A DNA stretch of 64,000 nt from Actinomycetes bacterium (GCA_023420415.1 JAEZWF010000004.1:62001-126000); one strand, 5' to 3'; counted from the first letter of the stretch, positions 26,414 through 34,167 are shown. The notes: generated by a model from the sequence alone, not told the origin. Numbers and translations: made by a program.

Positions 26414-26491
26414 CGCACCCGGAGCCTAACTCTCGGTGCTGGGACGCATCGCAGGGACACGTCGCTGCCGACGGAAGCCAGGGACCTCGCC

Positions 26492-26851
26492 TTACTTGGC
26501 GGGGGTCGTCTCGCGCTTCTCCTTGATCTTGGCGGCCTTGCCGCGCAGGTCGCGCAGGTAGTAGAGCTTCGCGCGACGGACGTCACCGCGGGTGACGACC
26601 TCGATCTTGTCGATGATCGGGGTGTGCAGCGGGAAGGTGCGCTCCACGCCGACACCGAAGGACACCTTGCGGACGGTGAAGGTCTCGCCGACGCCACCAC
26701 CGTGACGGCGGATGACCACGCCCTGGAAGACCTGGATACGCGAGCGGGTGCCCTCGACGACCTTGACGTGAACCTTGACGGTGTCACCGGCGCGGAAGGC
26801 GGGGATGTCCTCGCGGATGGAGGCCTGGTCGAGCTCGTCGAAACGCTGCAT
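26492..26851 (-). CDS. rplS: 50S ribosomal protein L19
   Basis: L19 sits at the 30S-50S interface. From ATG at 26851 the protein has 119 residues, the normal length, with FRAGDTVKVHVKVVEG, RIQVFQGVVIRRHGGG and the C-terminal KLYYLRDLRGKAAKIKEK. The open frame extends further upstream, but that part is leader DNA containing promoter and palindromes. The leader is about 140 bases from the CAGAAT-type -10. trmD, the usual neighbour, is separated here by the LacI and fetB genes. Confidence 0.97.
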   Translation of the reverse strand: MQRFDELDQASIREDIPAFRAGDTVKVHVKVVEGTRSRIQVFQGVVIRRHGGGVGETFTVRKVSFGVGVERTFPLHTPIIDKIEVVTRGDVRRAKLYYLRDLRGKAAKIKEKRETTPAK

Positions 26852-26990
26852 GACGGTGTCGCTTTCTCGTCGGTGCCACAGGCCACCCACGGGTCTGGTG
26901 GTGCTACGTGATGTGAGATGCGCCGATCCGCGGGCCGCGTGCTGGGCACTCCCCCTGTGGCAGGGGCCGTGGTCGAGGTGGCGCGAGGAG

Positions 26991-27001
26991 CCATTCTGCC
27001 A
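26991..27001 (-). promoter_or_regulatory. TGGCAGAATGG promoter element of rplS
   Basis: The minus strand reads TGGCAGAATGG, where CAGAAT fits a -10 box. The identical 11-mer lies upstream of rpsP (32478-32488). The distance to the rplS start is about 140 bases. Confidence 0.5.
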
Positions 27002-27049
27002 CGCGGGGCCCCCGCACCAGAAATCGGTGACCGCACGTCCCGCGCGCTG

Positions 27050-27160
27050 GCTTGCGTCTGCGAGTTTGCCCACCAGCGGGGCAAGTTCGCAGACGCAAGC
27101 TGGGGGCCCGCGCAACGTCTGCGTTGTTGCCCACCAGCGGGGCAAGTTCACAGACGTTGC
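27050..27160. repeat. two nested palindromes, family A (copies 1 and 2)
   Basis: Copy 1 (27050-27100) has outer arms GCTTGCGTCTGCGA and complement (14 bp) around an inner hairpin TTGCCCACCAGCGGGGCAA. Copy 2 (27112-27160) has outer arms GCAACGTCTG and complement around the same invariant 19-mer. They lie past the end of the small gene at 27170 and before the rplS promoter. Two further copies are at 39463-39574. Confidence 0.85.
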
Positions 27161-27169
27161 GGTATGCCG

Positions 27170-27388
27170 TCAGCCGCAGGCGGGGTCGAGCCGGTCGGCC
27201 CAGCGGCGCTCGACCCGGGCGGCCGCGCGCAGGGTCGCGGCCAGCGACCTGCGCACCCCGCGAGGTGCGGCGGTCGCAGGAGCCGGCTTCGCGGCATACC
27301 CGTCGTCGACGACCGGCGCGTCCGGGCGCGCCGAGAGGGCCTCGGAGGCGCCGCGACGGATGGTGGTGAGGGCGATGAAGTCGTTCAT
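27170..27388 (-). CDS. small hypothetical protein, 72 residues
   Basis: A basic, Ala/Arg-rich 72-residue protein beginning MNDFIALTTIRRGASEAL, with a C-terminal helix RRSLAATLRAAARVERRWAD. No membrane segment or known domain. An AAAGGAG ribosome binding site sits eight bases before ATG, which supports real translation. It starts 33 bases after the LacI-family regulator gene ends and is probably co-transcribed with it; palindromes follow it. Function unknown. Confidence 0.6.
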   Translation of the reverse strand: MNDFIALTTIRRGASEALSARPDAPVVDDGYAAKPAPATAAPRGVRRSLAATLRAAARVERRWADRLDPACG

Positions 27389-27421
27389 TTCAGGGACTCC
27401 TTTCCGGGAGCGTGGGTGTGG

Positions 27422-28492
27422 TCAGTGGGGTGCGGGGGCGGTGCTGGAACGGACGACGAGCTCGGTGGGGAGCACGACCCGGCGTGGTTCGAAGTCGGGG
27501 TCGAGCACCATGCGGCCGAGGAGCCGGCCCTTCTCGTGGATCGGCTGGCGGACGGTGGTGAGGCCGACCTCGGCGGCCCGCGGGATATCGTCGAACCCGG
27601 TCAGCGACACGTCGCGGCCGACCTCCAGCCCGCGCTGGCGGATCGCGTCGCGCGCCCCCAGTGCGAGGACGTCGCTGATGCAGGCGATGGCGGTGGGCCG
27701 GTCGCGATGGTCGAGGAGGTATGCCGCGGCGGCCGCGCCTGCCTCGGTCGAGTTGTGCCCGGCGAAGACCGGTGTGACCTCGACGTCCGGACCGAGGGAC
27801 TCGCGCAGGCCGTCGAGGCGGATGCGGGAGTCGACGAACAGCTGCGCCTCGTCCTCGGGACGGACGACGCGGGGCCGGGTCCGGGGCTCGACGTCGTCCA
27901 TCCGGGAGTCGACGATGACGCCGACCCGCCGGTGGCCGAGGTCGCGCAGCAGCCCACCCAGCGACGCCGCCGCACCGGCCTCGTCGATGAGCACGTACTT
28001 CTGCCGGTCGTCGTCGATGTCGATGGTGGACGCGACGGTGAGGCCGCGCTCCATGGCGATGAGGCGGGCGGGGTGGTCGGCGTCGACACAGTAGGCGACG
28101 ACCGCGTCGACCACGGCCTGGCGCATGGTCTCCGCCGAGGGCTCGGCATCCTCGGGGTGGCTCGGGTCGTAGTGCTCCAGCGGGATGAGCAGCAGGCCGG
28201 TGCGGAACTCCTCGGCCACCTCGGCCAGGCCGGCCAGCATGCCGACCGAGTAGGGGTCGGAGAAGGCGTACGACAGCTGCTCGGTGAACAGCAGGCCGAT
28301 GGCCCCCGCCCGCTGGGACCGCAGGCTGCGCGCGGCCGGGTTGGGCCCGGCATACCCGAGTCGCTTGGCGGTCTCCAGCACGCGGTCGCGCACTTGGGCC
28401 GAGAGCTGGTCGGGCTTGTTGTAGGCGTTCGACACGGTCGACACCGAGACACCGGCCTGCTCGGCCACGGTCCGCAGGGTCACGTTCCCCAT
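27422..28492 (-). CDS. LacI family transcriptional regulator
   Basis: A 356-residue regulator with an N-terminal helix-turn-helix and hinge helix (VTLRTVAEQAGVSVSTVSNA to PNPAARSLRS) and a periplasmic-binding-protein-like ligand domain ending in TGFDDIPRAAEVGLTTVRQP. The ATG at 28492 has a GAGGAGG site eight bases upstream; the in-frame GTG at 28501 overlaps that site and is not favoured. The effector is unknown, as no sugar transport or catabolic genes are adjacent. An AT-rich inverted repeat 34 bases upstream is a probable autoregulatory operator. The gene interrupts the usual rplS-trmD neighbourhood. Confidence 0.92.
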   Translation of the reverse strand: MGNVTLRTVAEQAGVSVSTVSNAYNKPDQLSAQVRDRVLETAKRLGYAGPNPAARSLRSQRAGAIGLLFTEQLSYAFSDPYSVGMLAGLAEVAEEFRTGLLLIPLEHYDPSHPEDAEPSAETMRQAVVDAVVAYCVDADHPARLIAMERGLTVASTIDIDDDRQKYVLIDEAGAAASLGGLLRDLGHRRVGVIVDSRMDDVEPRTRPRVVRPEDEAQLFVDSRIRLDGLRESLGPDVEVTPVFAGHNSTEAGAAAAAYLLDHRDRPTAIACISDVLALGARDAIRQRGLEVGRDVSLTGFDDIPRAAEVGLTTVRQPIHEKGRLLGRMVLDPDFEPRRVVLPTELVVRSSTAPAPH

Positions 28493-28525
28493 CGCGGCCA
28501 CCTCCTCACTGCATCGATCTACTAA

Positions 28526-28544
28526 ATCGTTCTAGAAAAACGAT
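28526..28544 (-). promoter_or_regulatory. inverted-repeat operator candidate of the LacI gene
   Basis: ATCGTT and AACGAT flank a seven-base spacer in a strikingly AT-rich patch. The site is 34 bases upstream of the regulator start, in the divergent spacer, so it could control the regulator and possibly the fetB-like gene. Confidence 0.5.
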
Positions 28545-28585
28545 ACAGACGAGCGGTTGCCCGGTCAACCCCACCGCACTGCCGT

Positions 28586-28637
28586 GCTTGCGTCCGCGGT
28601 TCTGGCTGCCCCCGCCGCCGGATCCGCGGACGCCAAG
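28586..28637. repeat. palindrome, family B, diverged copy
   Basis: GCTTGCGTCCGCGG on the left and CCGCGGACGCCAAG on the right form an imperfect stem around a GC-rich centre. It matches the palindromes at 34681-34732 and 61165-61216. It lies between divergent genes, so it is not a simple terminator. Confidence 0.7.
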
Positions 28638-28682
28638 GGGCACCCCGGCCCGTCGCACGCCGGGGTCGACGACCGCACGGCA

Positions 28683-28688
28683 TACCCT
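28683..28688 (+). promoter_or_regulatory. -10 box inside CGGCATACCCT, fetB-like gene
   Basis: TACCCT ends seven bases before the GTG start at 28696. It is part of a CGGCATACCCT sequence, as at 16106. Confidence 0.45.
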
Positions 28689-28695
28689 CGCCTGC

Positions 28696-29454
28696 GTGAG
28701 CATCGACCCGGGCTGGCCCGTCGCCGCGGCCCTCGCGCTCCTGCTGGCCGTCACGCTGGTCGCTCACCGGACCGCCGGCTACGCCATGGAGCGCCCGGTC
28801 GTCGTGGCAGCAGCCCGCGCCATCCTCCAGCTCACCCTCGCCGCCCTGGTCATCGCCGTCGTCGTGCGCAGCCTGCTGCTCTCGTGCCTGCTGCTCGTGG
28901 TGATGTTCGGCATCGGGGTGCTCACCACGAGCCGCCGGATCGAGGCGCCGCGGGCATGGCCGTGGGCGGCGCTCGCGATGGCAGCCGGTGTCGTGCCGGT
29001 GCTGGCGATCGTCCTCGCGACCGGCACCATCCCACCGAAGGGCATCGCCGTGATCCCGGTGGGCGGCATCATCATCGGCAACGCGATGACCGCCAACACC
29101 CTGCTCGGCCGACGCGCCTTCGCGGCGCTGCGCGAGGAGCGCGGACTCTACGAGGCGTGCCTGTCGATCGGGCTCCTGCCGAGCCAGTCGGTCGAGGAGA
29201 TCATCCACCGGCGGGCGCCCGAGGCGCTGCTGCCCGGCCTCGACCAGGTCAAGACGACGGGGGTGGTCACGCTGCCGGGCGCGTTCATCGGCGTGATGCT
29301 CGGGGGTGGCTCACCGGTGCAGGCCGCGACCGCACAGGTGCTGGTGCTGTTCGGGATCATGGCCGCCCAGACCGTGACGGTGCTCGTCGGCGAACGACTC
29401 ATCGAGGCCCGGCGGTTGGTGCCGGACGACGTCCGCGCCGAGCTGATCGACTAA
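28696..29454 (+). CDS. FetB/YbbM family ABC permease (UPF0014), orphan
   Basis: A 252-residue integral membrane protein with about seven hydrophobic segments and the family blocks GGIIIGNAMTANTLLGRR, LGLLPSQSVEE-like sequence and LDQVKTTGVVTLPGAFIGVM. E. coli FetAB is linked to iron export; here no FetA-type ATPase is adjacent, so the partner must be elsewhere. GTG at 28696 gives the standard length and sits at leaderless distance from a -10 box; upstream codons run through the palindrome and are excluded. Its TAA stop overlaps the trmD TAG stop on the opposite strand. Confidence 0.85.
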   Translation: MSIDPGWPVAAALALLLAVTLVAHRTAGYAMERPVVVAAARAILQLTLAALVIAVVVRSLLLSCLLLVVMFGIGVLTTSRRIEAPRAWPWAALAMAAGVVPVLAIVLATGTIPPKGIAVIPVGGIIIGNAMTANTLLGRRAFAALREERGLYEACLSIGLLPSQSVEEIIHRRAPEALLPGLDQVKTTGVVTLPGAFIGVMLGGGSPVQAATAQVLVLFGIMAAQTVTVLVGERLIEARRLVPDDVRAELID

Positions 29455-30668
29455 CGAACGCGCTTGGTCAGGTCGACCGTCTCGGGGTGGGCGCCCTCGC
29501 CGGGTCGGACGCGGTAGCCGGCCTTCTTGTAGATCTTGAGGTTGCGCTCGCTGCGCTCGCCGGTGTTGAGCCAGTAGGTCGTCGCGTCGTCCGGTGCCTG
29601 CGCCTCCGCGAACGCGAGCAGCGCCCGGCCGAGACCTCGACCCCGAAGGTCTGGTGCCACCATGAGCCGGCCGATCCGCCAGGTCGTGGGGTCAGCGGGG
29701 TCGCGGCGGGCACGCACCGACGCGACGAGCCGCCCACCGCTGCGCAGGACCCAGGTGGTCCACTCGGCCAGCTCGTCGGCGAAGTCCTCCACCGTGTCGG
29801 TGCCGGCGCCGAAGAGCCCGTAGCGGGCGTACTCCTCGGCCCAGCAGGCGCGGGTGAGCGTGAGCAGCTCGGCTGCGTCGCCGCGGGTCGCCACCGCGAG
29901 GTCGTATGCCGCGAGGTCACCGGCGGCTGCCTGGCCCGCCTGGCTCGCCTGGCTCGCGTGGAGCAGGTCGGGCCGGCGGGCGGCGGTGCGCTCGAGCCGC
30001 TGCTGGTGACGCCAGCGCGCGATGGCGCCGTGGTCGCCGGACAGCAGCACGGGCGGGACGTCGTGGGTGGTGCCCGTGGGCGACGTCCACGAGGCCGGCT
30101 TGGTGAAGACGGGGTACTCGAGCAGGCCGTCCTCGTGCGACTCCTCGACGAGTGACTCGGCGTTGCCGATGACACCGGGCAGCAGCCGGGCGACCGCCTC
30201 GGTGATGGCGAGCACGGCCACCTCTCCCCCGTTGAGCACGTAGTCACCGAGGGACACGACGTCGACGCGCAAGGCCAGGTCGTCGGCGGCGTAGGAGTAG
30301 ACGCGTTCGTCGATGCCCTCGTAGCGGCCGCACGCGAACGCCAGCCACGGCTCGGCGGCGAGCTCGCGCGCCAGGGCCTGCGTGAACGGCATACCGCCCG
30401 GCCCGGGCACGACGACCCGGGGACGCGCACCGTCGGCGCCCGAGGCGACCACGGCGTCGAGCGCTTCCGCCCACGGCTGCGGTTTCATCACCATGCCGGC
30501 GCCGCCGCCATAGGGCGTGTCGTCGACGGTCTGGTGGCGGTCGTGGGTGAAGTCGCGCAGCTGGTGCACGCGCACGTCGAGCAGGCCGTCGCGACGGGCC
30601 TTGCCGATGAGTGAGAGGTCGAGCGGCGCGAGGTACTCGGGGAAGATCGAGACGACGTCAATTCGCAT
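29451..30668 (-). CDS. trmD: tRNA (guanine37-N1)-methyltransferase fused to a GNAT domain
   Basis: TrmD methylates G37 of tRNAs to prevent +1 frameshifting. The 405-residue product is much longer than the usual 240-250. Residues 1-245 are a complete TrmD with SPOUT-knot motifs GPGGMPF, ACGRYEGIDERV and LGDYVLNGGEVA. After a Ser/Gln/Ala linker (SQASQAGQAAAG), residues about 252-405 form a GNAT acetyltransferase domain with the acetyl-CoA loop RGRGLGRALL. The acetyl acceptor is unknown. ATG at 30668 is used; an in-frame GTG lies three codons upstream. It follows rimM by 15 bases. Confidence 0.95.
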   Translation of the reverse strand: MRIDVVSIFPEYLAPLDLSLIGKARRDGLLDVRVHQLRDFTHDRHQTVDDTPYGGGAGMVMKPQPWAEALDAVVASGADGARPRVVVPGPGGMPFTQALARELAAEPWLAFACGRYEGIDERVYSYAADDLALRVDVVSLGDYVLNGGEVAVLAITEAVARLLPGVIGNAESLVEESHEDGLLEYPVFTKPASWTSPTGTTHDVPPVLLSGDHGAIARWRHQQRLERTAARRPDLLHASQASQAGQAAAGDLAAYDLAVATRGDAAELLTLTRACWAEEYARYGLFGAGTDTVEDFADELAEWTTWVLRSGGRLVASVRARRDPADPTTWRIGRLMVAPDLRGRGLGRALLAFAEAQAPDDATTYWLNTGERSERNLKIYKKAGYRVRPGEGAHPETVDLTKRVR

Positions 30669-30683
30669 GGTGGACAACGGGTT

Positions 30684-31253
30684 TCACGCGTTGAGGTCGA
30701 GGAGGCCGGGTGGGGCGTCGATGACGACCCGGCCGCCCTCCACGTCGACCTCGGGCACGATGGCCTCGACAAACGGCACGAGCGCCTCGGTGCCGTCGGT
30801 GAGGGTCACCTGGAGCAGGTCCTGGGCGGCGCCGATCTGCAGGCCGCTGACGGTGCCAAGGGTCGCACCGGACGGGTCGACGGCGGCCAGTCCGACGAGG
30901 TCGTCCTCGTACCAGCCCTCGTCGTCATCGTCGTCGCCGTCGTCAGCCAGGGAGTCGGCGTCGACGAAAAGCCTTGTGCCGCGCAGGGACTCGGCACCCG
31001 TGCGGTCAGGGATCTGCTCGAACCCGAGCAGCCAGATGCCGCGGTGGACCCGGTGGCTCGAGAGGGTCAGGGTGCGCGGGACCCCTGAGCCCGAGGCGGC
31101 CTCCGTGCGGAACTCGGCCCCCTCTACGAAGCGGCCCTCCGGGTCGTCGGTGTGGACCTGCACGGTGACCTCACCACGCAGGCCGTGGGGTTTGCCGATG
31201 CGGGCGACGAGCAGCTCGTCGCGCGCGGGCTGGGCAGGCGGGGACGGCGGCAT
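30684..31253 (-). CDS. rimM: 16S rRNA processing protein RimM
   Basis: RimM binds S19 and helps 30S maturation. From ATG at 31253 the protein has 189 residues, with the N-terminal beta-barrel (LLVARIGKPHGLRGEVTV), an acidic insert (LADDGDDDDDEGWYEDDL) and the C-terminal PRC-barrel (VPFVEAIVPEVDVEGGRVVI). The start codon lies in a GTATGCC octamer, and upstream codons fall in a terminator-like hairpin, so the longer frame is rejected. It precedes trmD by 15 bases. Confidence 0.95.
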   Translation of the reverse strand: MPPSPPAQPARDELLVARIGKPHGLRGEVTVQVHTDDPEGRFVEGAEFRTEAASGSGVPRTLTLSSHRVHRGIWLLGFEQIPDRTGAESLRGTRLFVDADSLADDGDDDDDEGWYEDDLVGLAAVDPSGATLGTVSGLQIGAAQDLLQVTLTDGTEALVPFVEAIVPEVDVEGGRVVIDAPPGLLDLNA

Positions 31254-31278
31254 ACCAAGGATCCTCTCAGGCGGACGG

Positions 31279-31313
31279 CGAGGGCCGCCGGGAACTCGTC
31301 CCGACGGCCCTCG
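31279..31313 (-). terminator. strong hairpin after khpA
   Basis: CGAGGGCCGCCGGG pairs with CCCGACGGCCCTCG (one mismatch, seven-base loop) 26 bases past the khpA stop and 26 bases before rimM. It could end or attenuate the rpsP-khpA transcript before rimM-trmD. Confidence 0.6.
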
Positions 31314-31338
31314 CGTCGACTGCTGTGGGTGCTGCGGG

Positions 31339-31581
31339 TCAGCGCACCCGGTCGGTGTCGACGATGTCGACCCGGACGTTGCGCCCACCCGACAGGGCGC
31401 CCATCACGGTACGCAGCGCGCTGGCGGTGCGGCCCGAGCGGCCGATCACGCGACCGAGGTCATCGGGGTGCACGCGCACCTCGAGGATCTCGCCGCGACA
31501 TAGCTCCTTGTGCCGCACGACGACGTCGTCCTTGTGGTCGACGATGCCCTTGACGAGGTGCTCGAGCGCCTCCTCCAGCAC
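31339..31581 (-). CDS. khpA: KH-domain RNA-binding protein KhpA
   Basis: An 80-residue single-KH-domain protein with the GxxG loop as GRSG (LGRVIGRSGRTASALR). KhpA-type proteins bind small RNAs and mRNAs and influence cell division and translation in Gram-positives. GTG at 31581 lies two bases after the rpsP stop, so the two genes are coupled; this rpsP-khpA-rimM-trmD order is standard. Length matches the family exactly. Confidence 0.93.
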   Translation of the reverse strand: MLEEALEHLVKGIVDHKDDVVVRHKELCRGEILEVRVHPDDLGRVIGRSGRTASALRTVMGALSGGRNVRVDIVDTDRVR

Positions 31582-31583
31582 GA

Positions 31584-32360
31584 TCAGGCTCCGGCCTTGG
31601 TGAAGCCGGCGGCCTCGGCGTCGGCCGCGGTCTTGAACCAGACCTCGGCGATCGTCTGGTCGTACCACTGGCCGTCGGGCTCGTGGAACTTCATCGAGTC
31701 CTTGTTGCCCTTGATGGTGTAGCCCTCGGGGGCCTCGCCACCCTCGAGCGGAGCAGCGGCACCCTTCGGCAGTTCGGCCTCCGCGGCAGCAGCCTCGGTG
31801 GTCTCGGTCGCCGGGGTGGCCTCGGCCGGGCTGGTGACCTCGTCGGTCGCGCCGTCCTCGGCAGCAGCCTTCGCGGCGTCCGGGGTGAGGTCGGCGAACT
31901 CGGCAGCCTGCTCGGCCTGCTCCGCGTTCTCCGCCGGCACCTCGGCCTTGGCGTCGTTGCCCTTGGCGTCGTCGCCCTTGGGCTCCTCGGCGGCCTTCTT
32001 GGCGGCGCGCTTCTTCGGGGTGGTGGCACCCGACTCGTCGTCACCGGACTTGCCGGCGGCGGCGACGGCAGCCTCGTAGAGCTCCTTCTTGGAGGGCTTC
32101 TTCTCGGCGACCTGCAGGGTGCCGTCCTTGTAGAGCTTGAGCAGCGCGGCGACGGCCTCGGTCGGCTGGGCGCCCTGGGCGACCCAGTAGTCGGCGCGCT
32201 CCATGTCGATGTCGACGAGCGACGGGTTCTGGTTCGGGTCGTACTTGCCGATCTCCTCGATCGCGCGGCCATCGCGCTTCGTGCGCGAGTCCATGACGAC
32301 GACGCGGTAGATGGCGGTGCGGATCTTGCCCATCCGCTTGAGACGAATCTTGACGGCCAC
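31584..32360 (-). CDS. rpsP: 30S ribosomal protein S16 with long C-terminal extension
   Basis: The first 85 residues are a normal S16 (MAVKIRLKRMGKIRTAIYRV; DIDMERADYWVAQGAQPT). The protein continues to 258 residues: a Lys/Ala/Glu-rich disordered linker (about 95-210), then a compact C-terminal segment with GYTIKGNKDSMKFHEP, YDQTIAEVWF and AEAAGF. A similar module is appended to some other actinobacterial ribosomal proteins; its role is unknown. The gene starts the rpsP-khpA operon and has the same upstream TGGCAGAATGG element as rplS. Confidence 0.95.
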   Translation of the reverse strand: MAVKIRLKRMGKIRTAIYRVVVMDSRTKRDGRAIEEIGKYDPNQNPSLVDIDMERADYWVAQGAQPTEAVAALLKLYKDGTLQVAEKKPSKKELYEAAVAAAGKSGDDESGATTPKKRAAKKAAEEPKGDDAKGNDAKAEVPAENAEQAEQAAEFADLTPDAAKAAAEDGATDEVTSPAEATPATETTEAAAAEAELPKGAAAPLEGGEAPEGYTIKGNKDSMKFHEPDGQWYDQTIAEVWFKTAADAEAAGFTKAGA

Positions 32361-32477
32361 GAGCGTGGTCTCCGTTCAGTTGTGGGCACGGCGAGACCGC
32401 ACGCGATCTGTGCGGGGTGCCGTCACCCGGGGTAGGTATCCGTGCCGTGATACGCCGGCCGGAAGGTGTACAGCGGA

Positions 32478-32488
32478 CCATTCTGCCA
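32478..32488 (-). promoter_or_regulatory. TGGCAGAATGG promoter element of rpsP
   Basis: Identical 11-mer to the one upstream of rplS, about 118 bases before the rpsP start on the minus strand; CAGAAT is the likely -10. Confidence 0.5.
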
Positions 32489-32549
32489 GACGCGAGGGGG
32501 TGCTCCCGACCACGCACCTTCACGGCGCCCGCGCGCGGGCCGGGCCACG

Positions 32550-32587
32550 CGGCATACCTCGCTGGTGTGCCGGGTGCTCGTATGCCG
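32550..32587 (-). terminator. inverted octamer pair after the SDR gene
   Basis: CGGCATAC and GTATGCCG (8 bp, 22-base loop) start six bases past the stop of the SDR-like gene. A short direct repeat TGCCGGGTGCTC overlaps the second arm. The stem is weaker than those at 13889 and 42010. Confidence 0.35.
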
Positions 32588-32592
32588 GGTGC

Positions 32593-34167
32593 TCACCAGG
32601 GGTGCGGCGCGTAGTCCTTGAGGAAGACGCCGAACAGGTCCTCGCCCGCCTCGCCCTGCACGATCGGGTCGTAGACGCGGGCGGCACCGTCGACGAGGTC
32701 GAGCGGGGCGTGCCAGCCCTCGGCGGCGATGCGCAGCTTCTCGTGGTGGGGGCGCTCGTCGGTGATCCAGCCGGTGTCGACGGCGGTCATGAGGATCTTG
32801 TCGGTCTCGAACATCTCCCCGGCGCTGGTGCGGGTCAGCATGTTGAGCGCGGCCTTGGCCATGTTGGTGTGCGGGTGGCCGGCGCCCTTGTAACGGCGCG
32901 AGAACTGGCCCTCCATCGCCGAGACGTTGACGACGTAGGCGCGACGGGCGCCGGCAGCCACCGCCGCGCGCATGGCCGGGCGCAGCCGCGACACGAGGAT
33001 GAACGGTGCGGTGGCGTTGCACAGCTGCACCTCGAGGAGCTCGAGCGGGTCGACCTCGTCGACCACCTGGGTCCAGCTGTTGTTGGCCTGGGTGTCGGGC
33101 AGCAGCCCTCCGGCGTCGACAGCGGTGCCCGCGAGGTGTGCGTCGAGGCTTGCGTGCCCGGCGGTGAGCGCCATCTCGGTCATCTGCGCCGCCGTGCGCG
33201 CGGCGAGCGCCTCGGCGGCGTGCTCCTGCGACTCGCCCTCGTGGTGGGCGACGCGGTGCTGGCCAAGGGTGCCGACGAGGTTGGCGGGGTGGGCCTCGCT
33301 GATGCGGTCGAAGGTCACCAGCTCAGGCATGGGTATGCCGCGTGGCAGCGGCGCGTCCTCGCCCTCGACGAGGTGGGAGTAGGCACCGGGCGAGCGGCGG
33401 ACGGTCTGCGCGGCGTTGTTGATGAGGATGTCGAGCGGCCCGTCGGACGCGACCTCGTCGGCCAGGGCGACGACCTGGGTGGGGTCGCGCAGGTCGATGC
33501 CGACGATCTTGAGCCGGTCGACCCAGTCACGCGAATCCTCTTGTGCCGCAAAGCGTCTCGCCGCGTCCTTGGGGAACCGCGTCGTGATGGTGAGGTGGGC
33601 GCCGTCGCGCAGGAGCATGAGCGCGATGTACATGCCGATCTTGGCGCGGCCCCCGGTGAGCAGGGCCCGCTTGCCGGTCAGGTCGGCGCGCTGGACGCGT
33701 TTGCGGTGGCTCGTGGCGGCGCAGTCGGGGCACAGCCAGTGGTAGAACGCGTCGACGGTCGTGTAGTCGGTCTTGCAGATGTAGCAGCCACGCGGGTTGA
33801 TCAGCTCACCGACGGTGGTGCCCACGGCCGGGACCGTGAGCAGGATGCCCTTGGTCTCGTCGTCGATCCGCAGGGGCGAGCCGGTGGCGGTCTGCGCGAG
33901 CAGCGCCTCGTCGTGCTGGATCTGCGGCTGCCGCGCCTCGCGGCGGCGGCTCTTGCGGATCTGCTTGTACATGCGCCCCGTCGCGCGCTTGACGACCTGG
34001 ATCGCGGCATCGTCGGCCTCCAGCGTGGGCAGCTGGGCCAGGACGCGCAAGGTGGTGGCGAGGTCGTCCGGGTCGAGCCCCGTCGGCAGGGTGCCGGCGA
34101 GCGCCTGCTCGCGGGCGGGGTCGAGTGCCTCCGGGTTGGACGCCGGAGTCGAGTCGGCGCTGGTCAT
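32593..34167 (-). CDS. SDR-fold protein with zinc ribbon and altered active site
   Basis: This 524-residue protein has a helical N-terminal region (1-120), a four-cysteine zinc-ribbon (Cys128, Cys131, Cys146, Cys149) and a short-chain dehydrogenase fold from about 164 with nucleotide-binding TGGRAKIG and the NNAAQT strand. The catalytic YxxxK is not conserved: in the block after NVSAMEGQ the Lys of HTNMAKAALN is present but Thr replaces the Tyr. A non-canonical reaction or a structural/sensory role is likely; substrate unknown. ATG at 34167 overlaps the Rrf2 stop by four bases, so the two are translationally coupled. Confidence 0.85.
   Translation of the reverse strand: MTSADSTPASNPEALDPAREQALAGTLPTGLDPDDLATTLRVLAQLPTLEADDAAIQVVKRATGRMYKQIRKSRRREARQPQIQHDEALLAQTATGSPLRIDDETKGILLTVPAVGTTVGELINPRGCYICKTDYTTVDAFYHWLCPDCAATSHRKRVQRADLTGKRALLTGGRAKIGMYIALMLLRDGAHLTITTRFPKDAARRFAAQEDSRDWVDRLKIVGIDLRDPTQVVALADEVASDGPLDILINNAAQTVRRSPGAYSHLVEGEDAPLPRGIPMPELVTFDRISEAHPANLVGTLGQHRVAHHEGESQEHAAEALAARTAAQMTEMALTAGHASLDAHLAGTAVDAGGLLPDTQANNSWTQVVDEVDPLELLEVQLCNATAPFILVSRLRPAMRAAVAAGARRAYVVNVSAMEGQFSRRYKGAGHPHTNMAKAALNMLTRTSAGEMFETDKILMTAVDTGWITDERPHHEKLRIAAEGWHAPLDLVDGAARVYDPIVQGEAGEDLFGVFLKDYAPHPW

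Larger units (their letters stand above)
26852..27169 (-). other. 318-bp gene-free region upstream of rplS
   Basis: This stretch holds the rplS leader, a promoter-like TGGCAGAATGG (on the minus strand), two nested palindromes and one GTATGCCG octamer. No ORF with coding character is seen in it. Confidence 0.7.

Noticed and set aside
26852..27151. N-terminally extended L19
   Set aside because: The extra codons cross palindromes and a promoter and have no similarity to L19.
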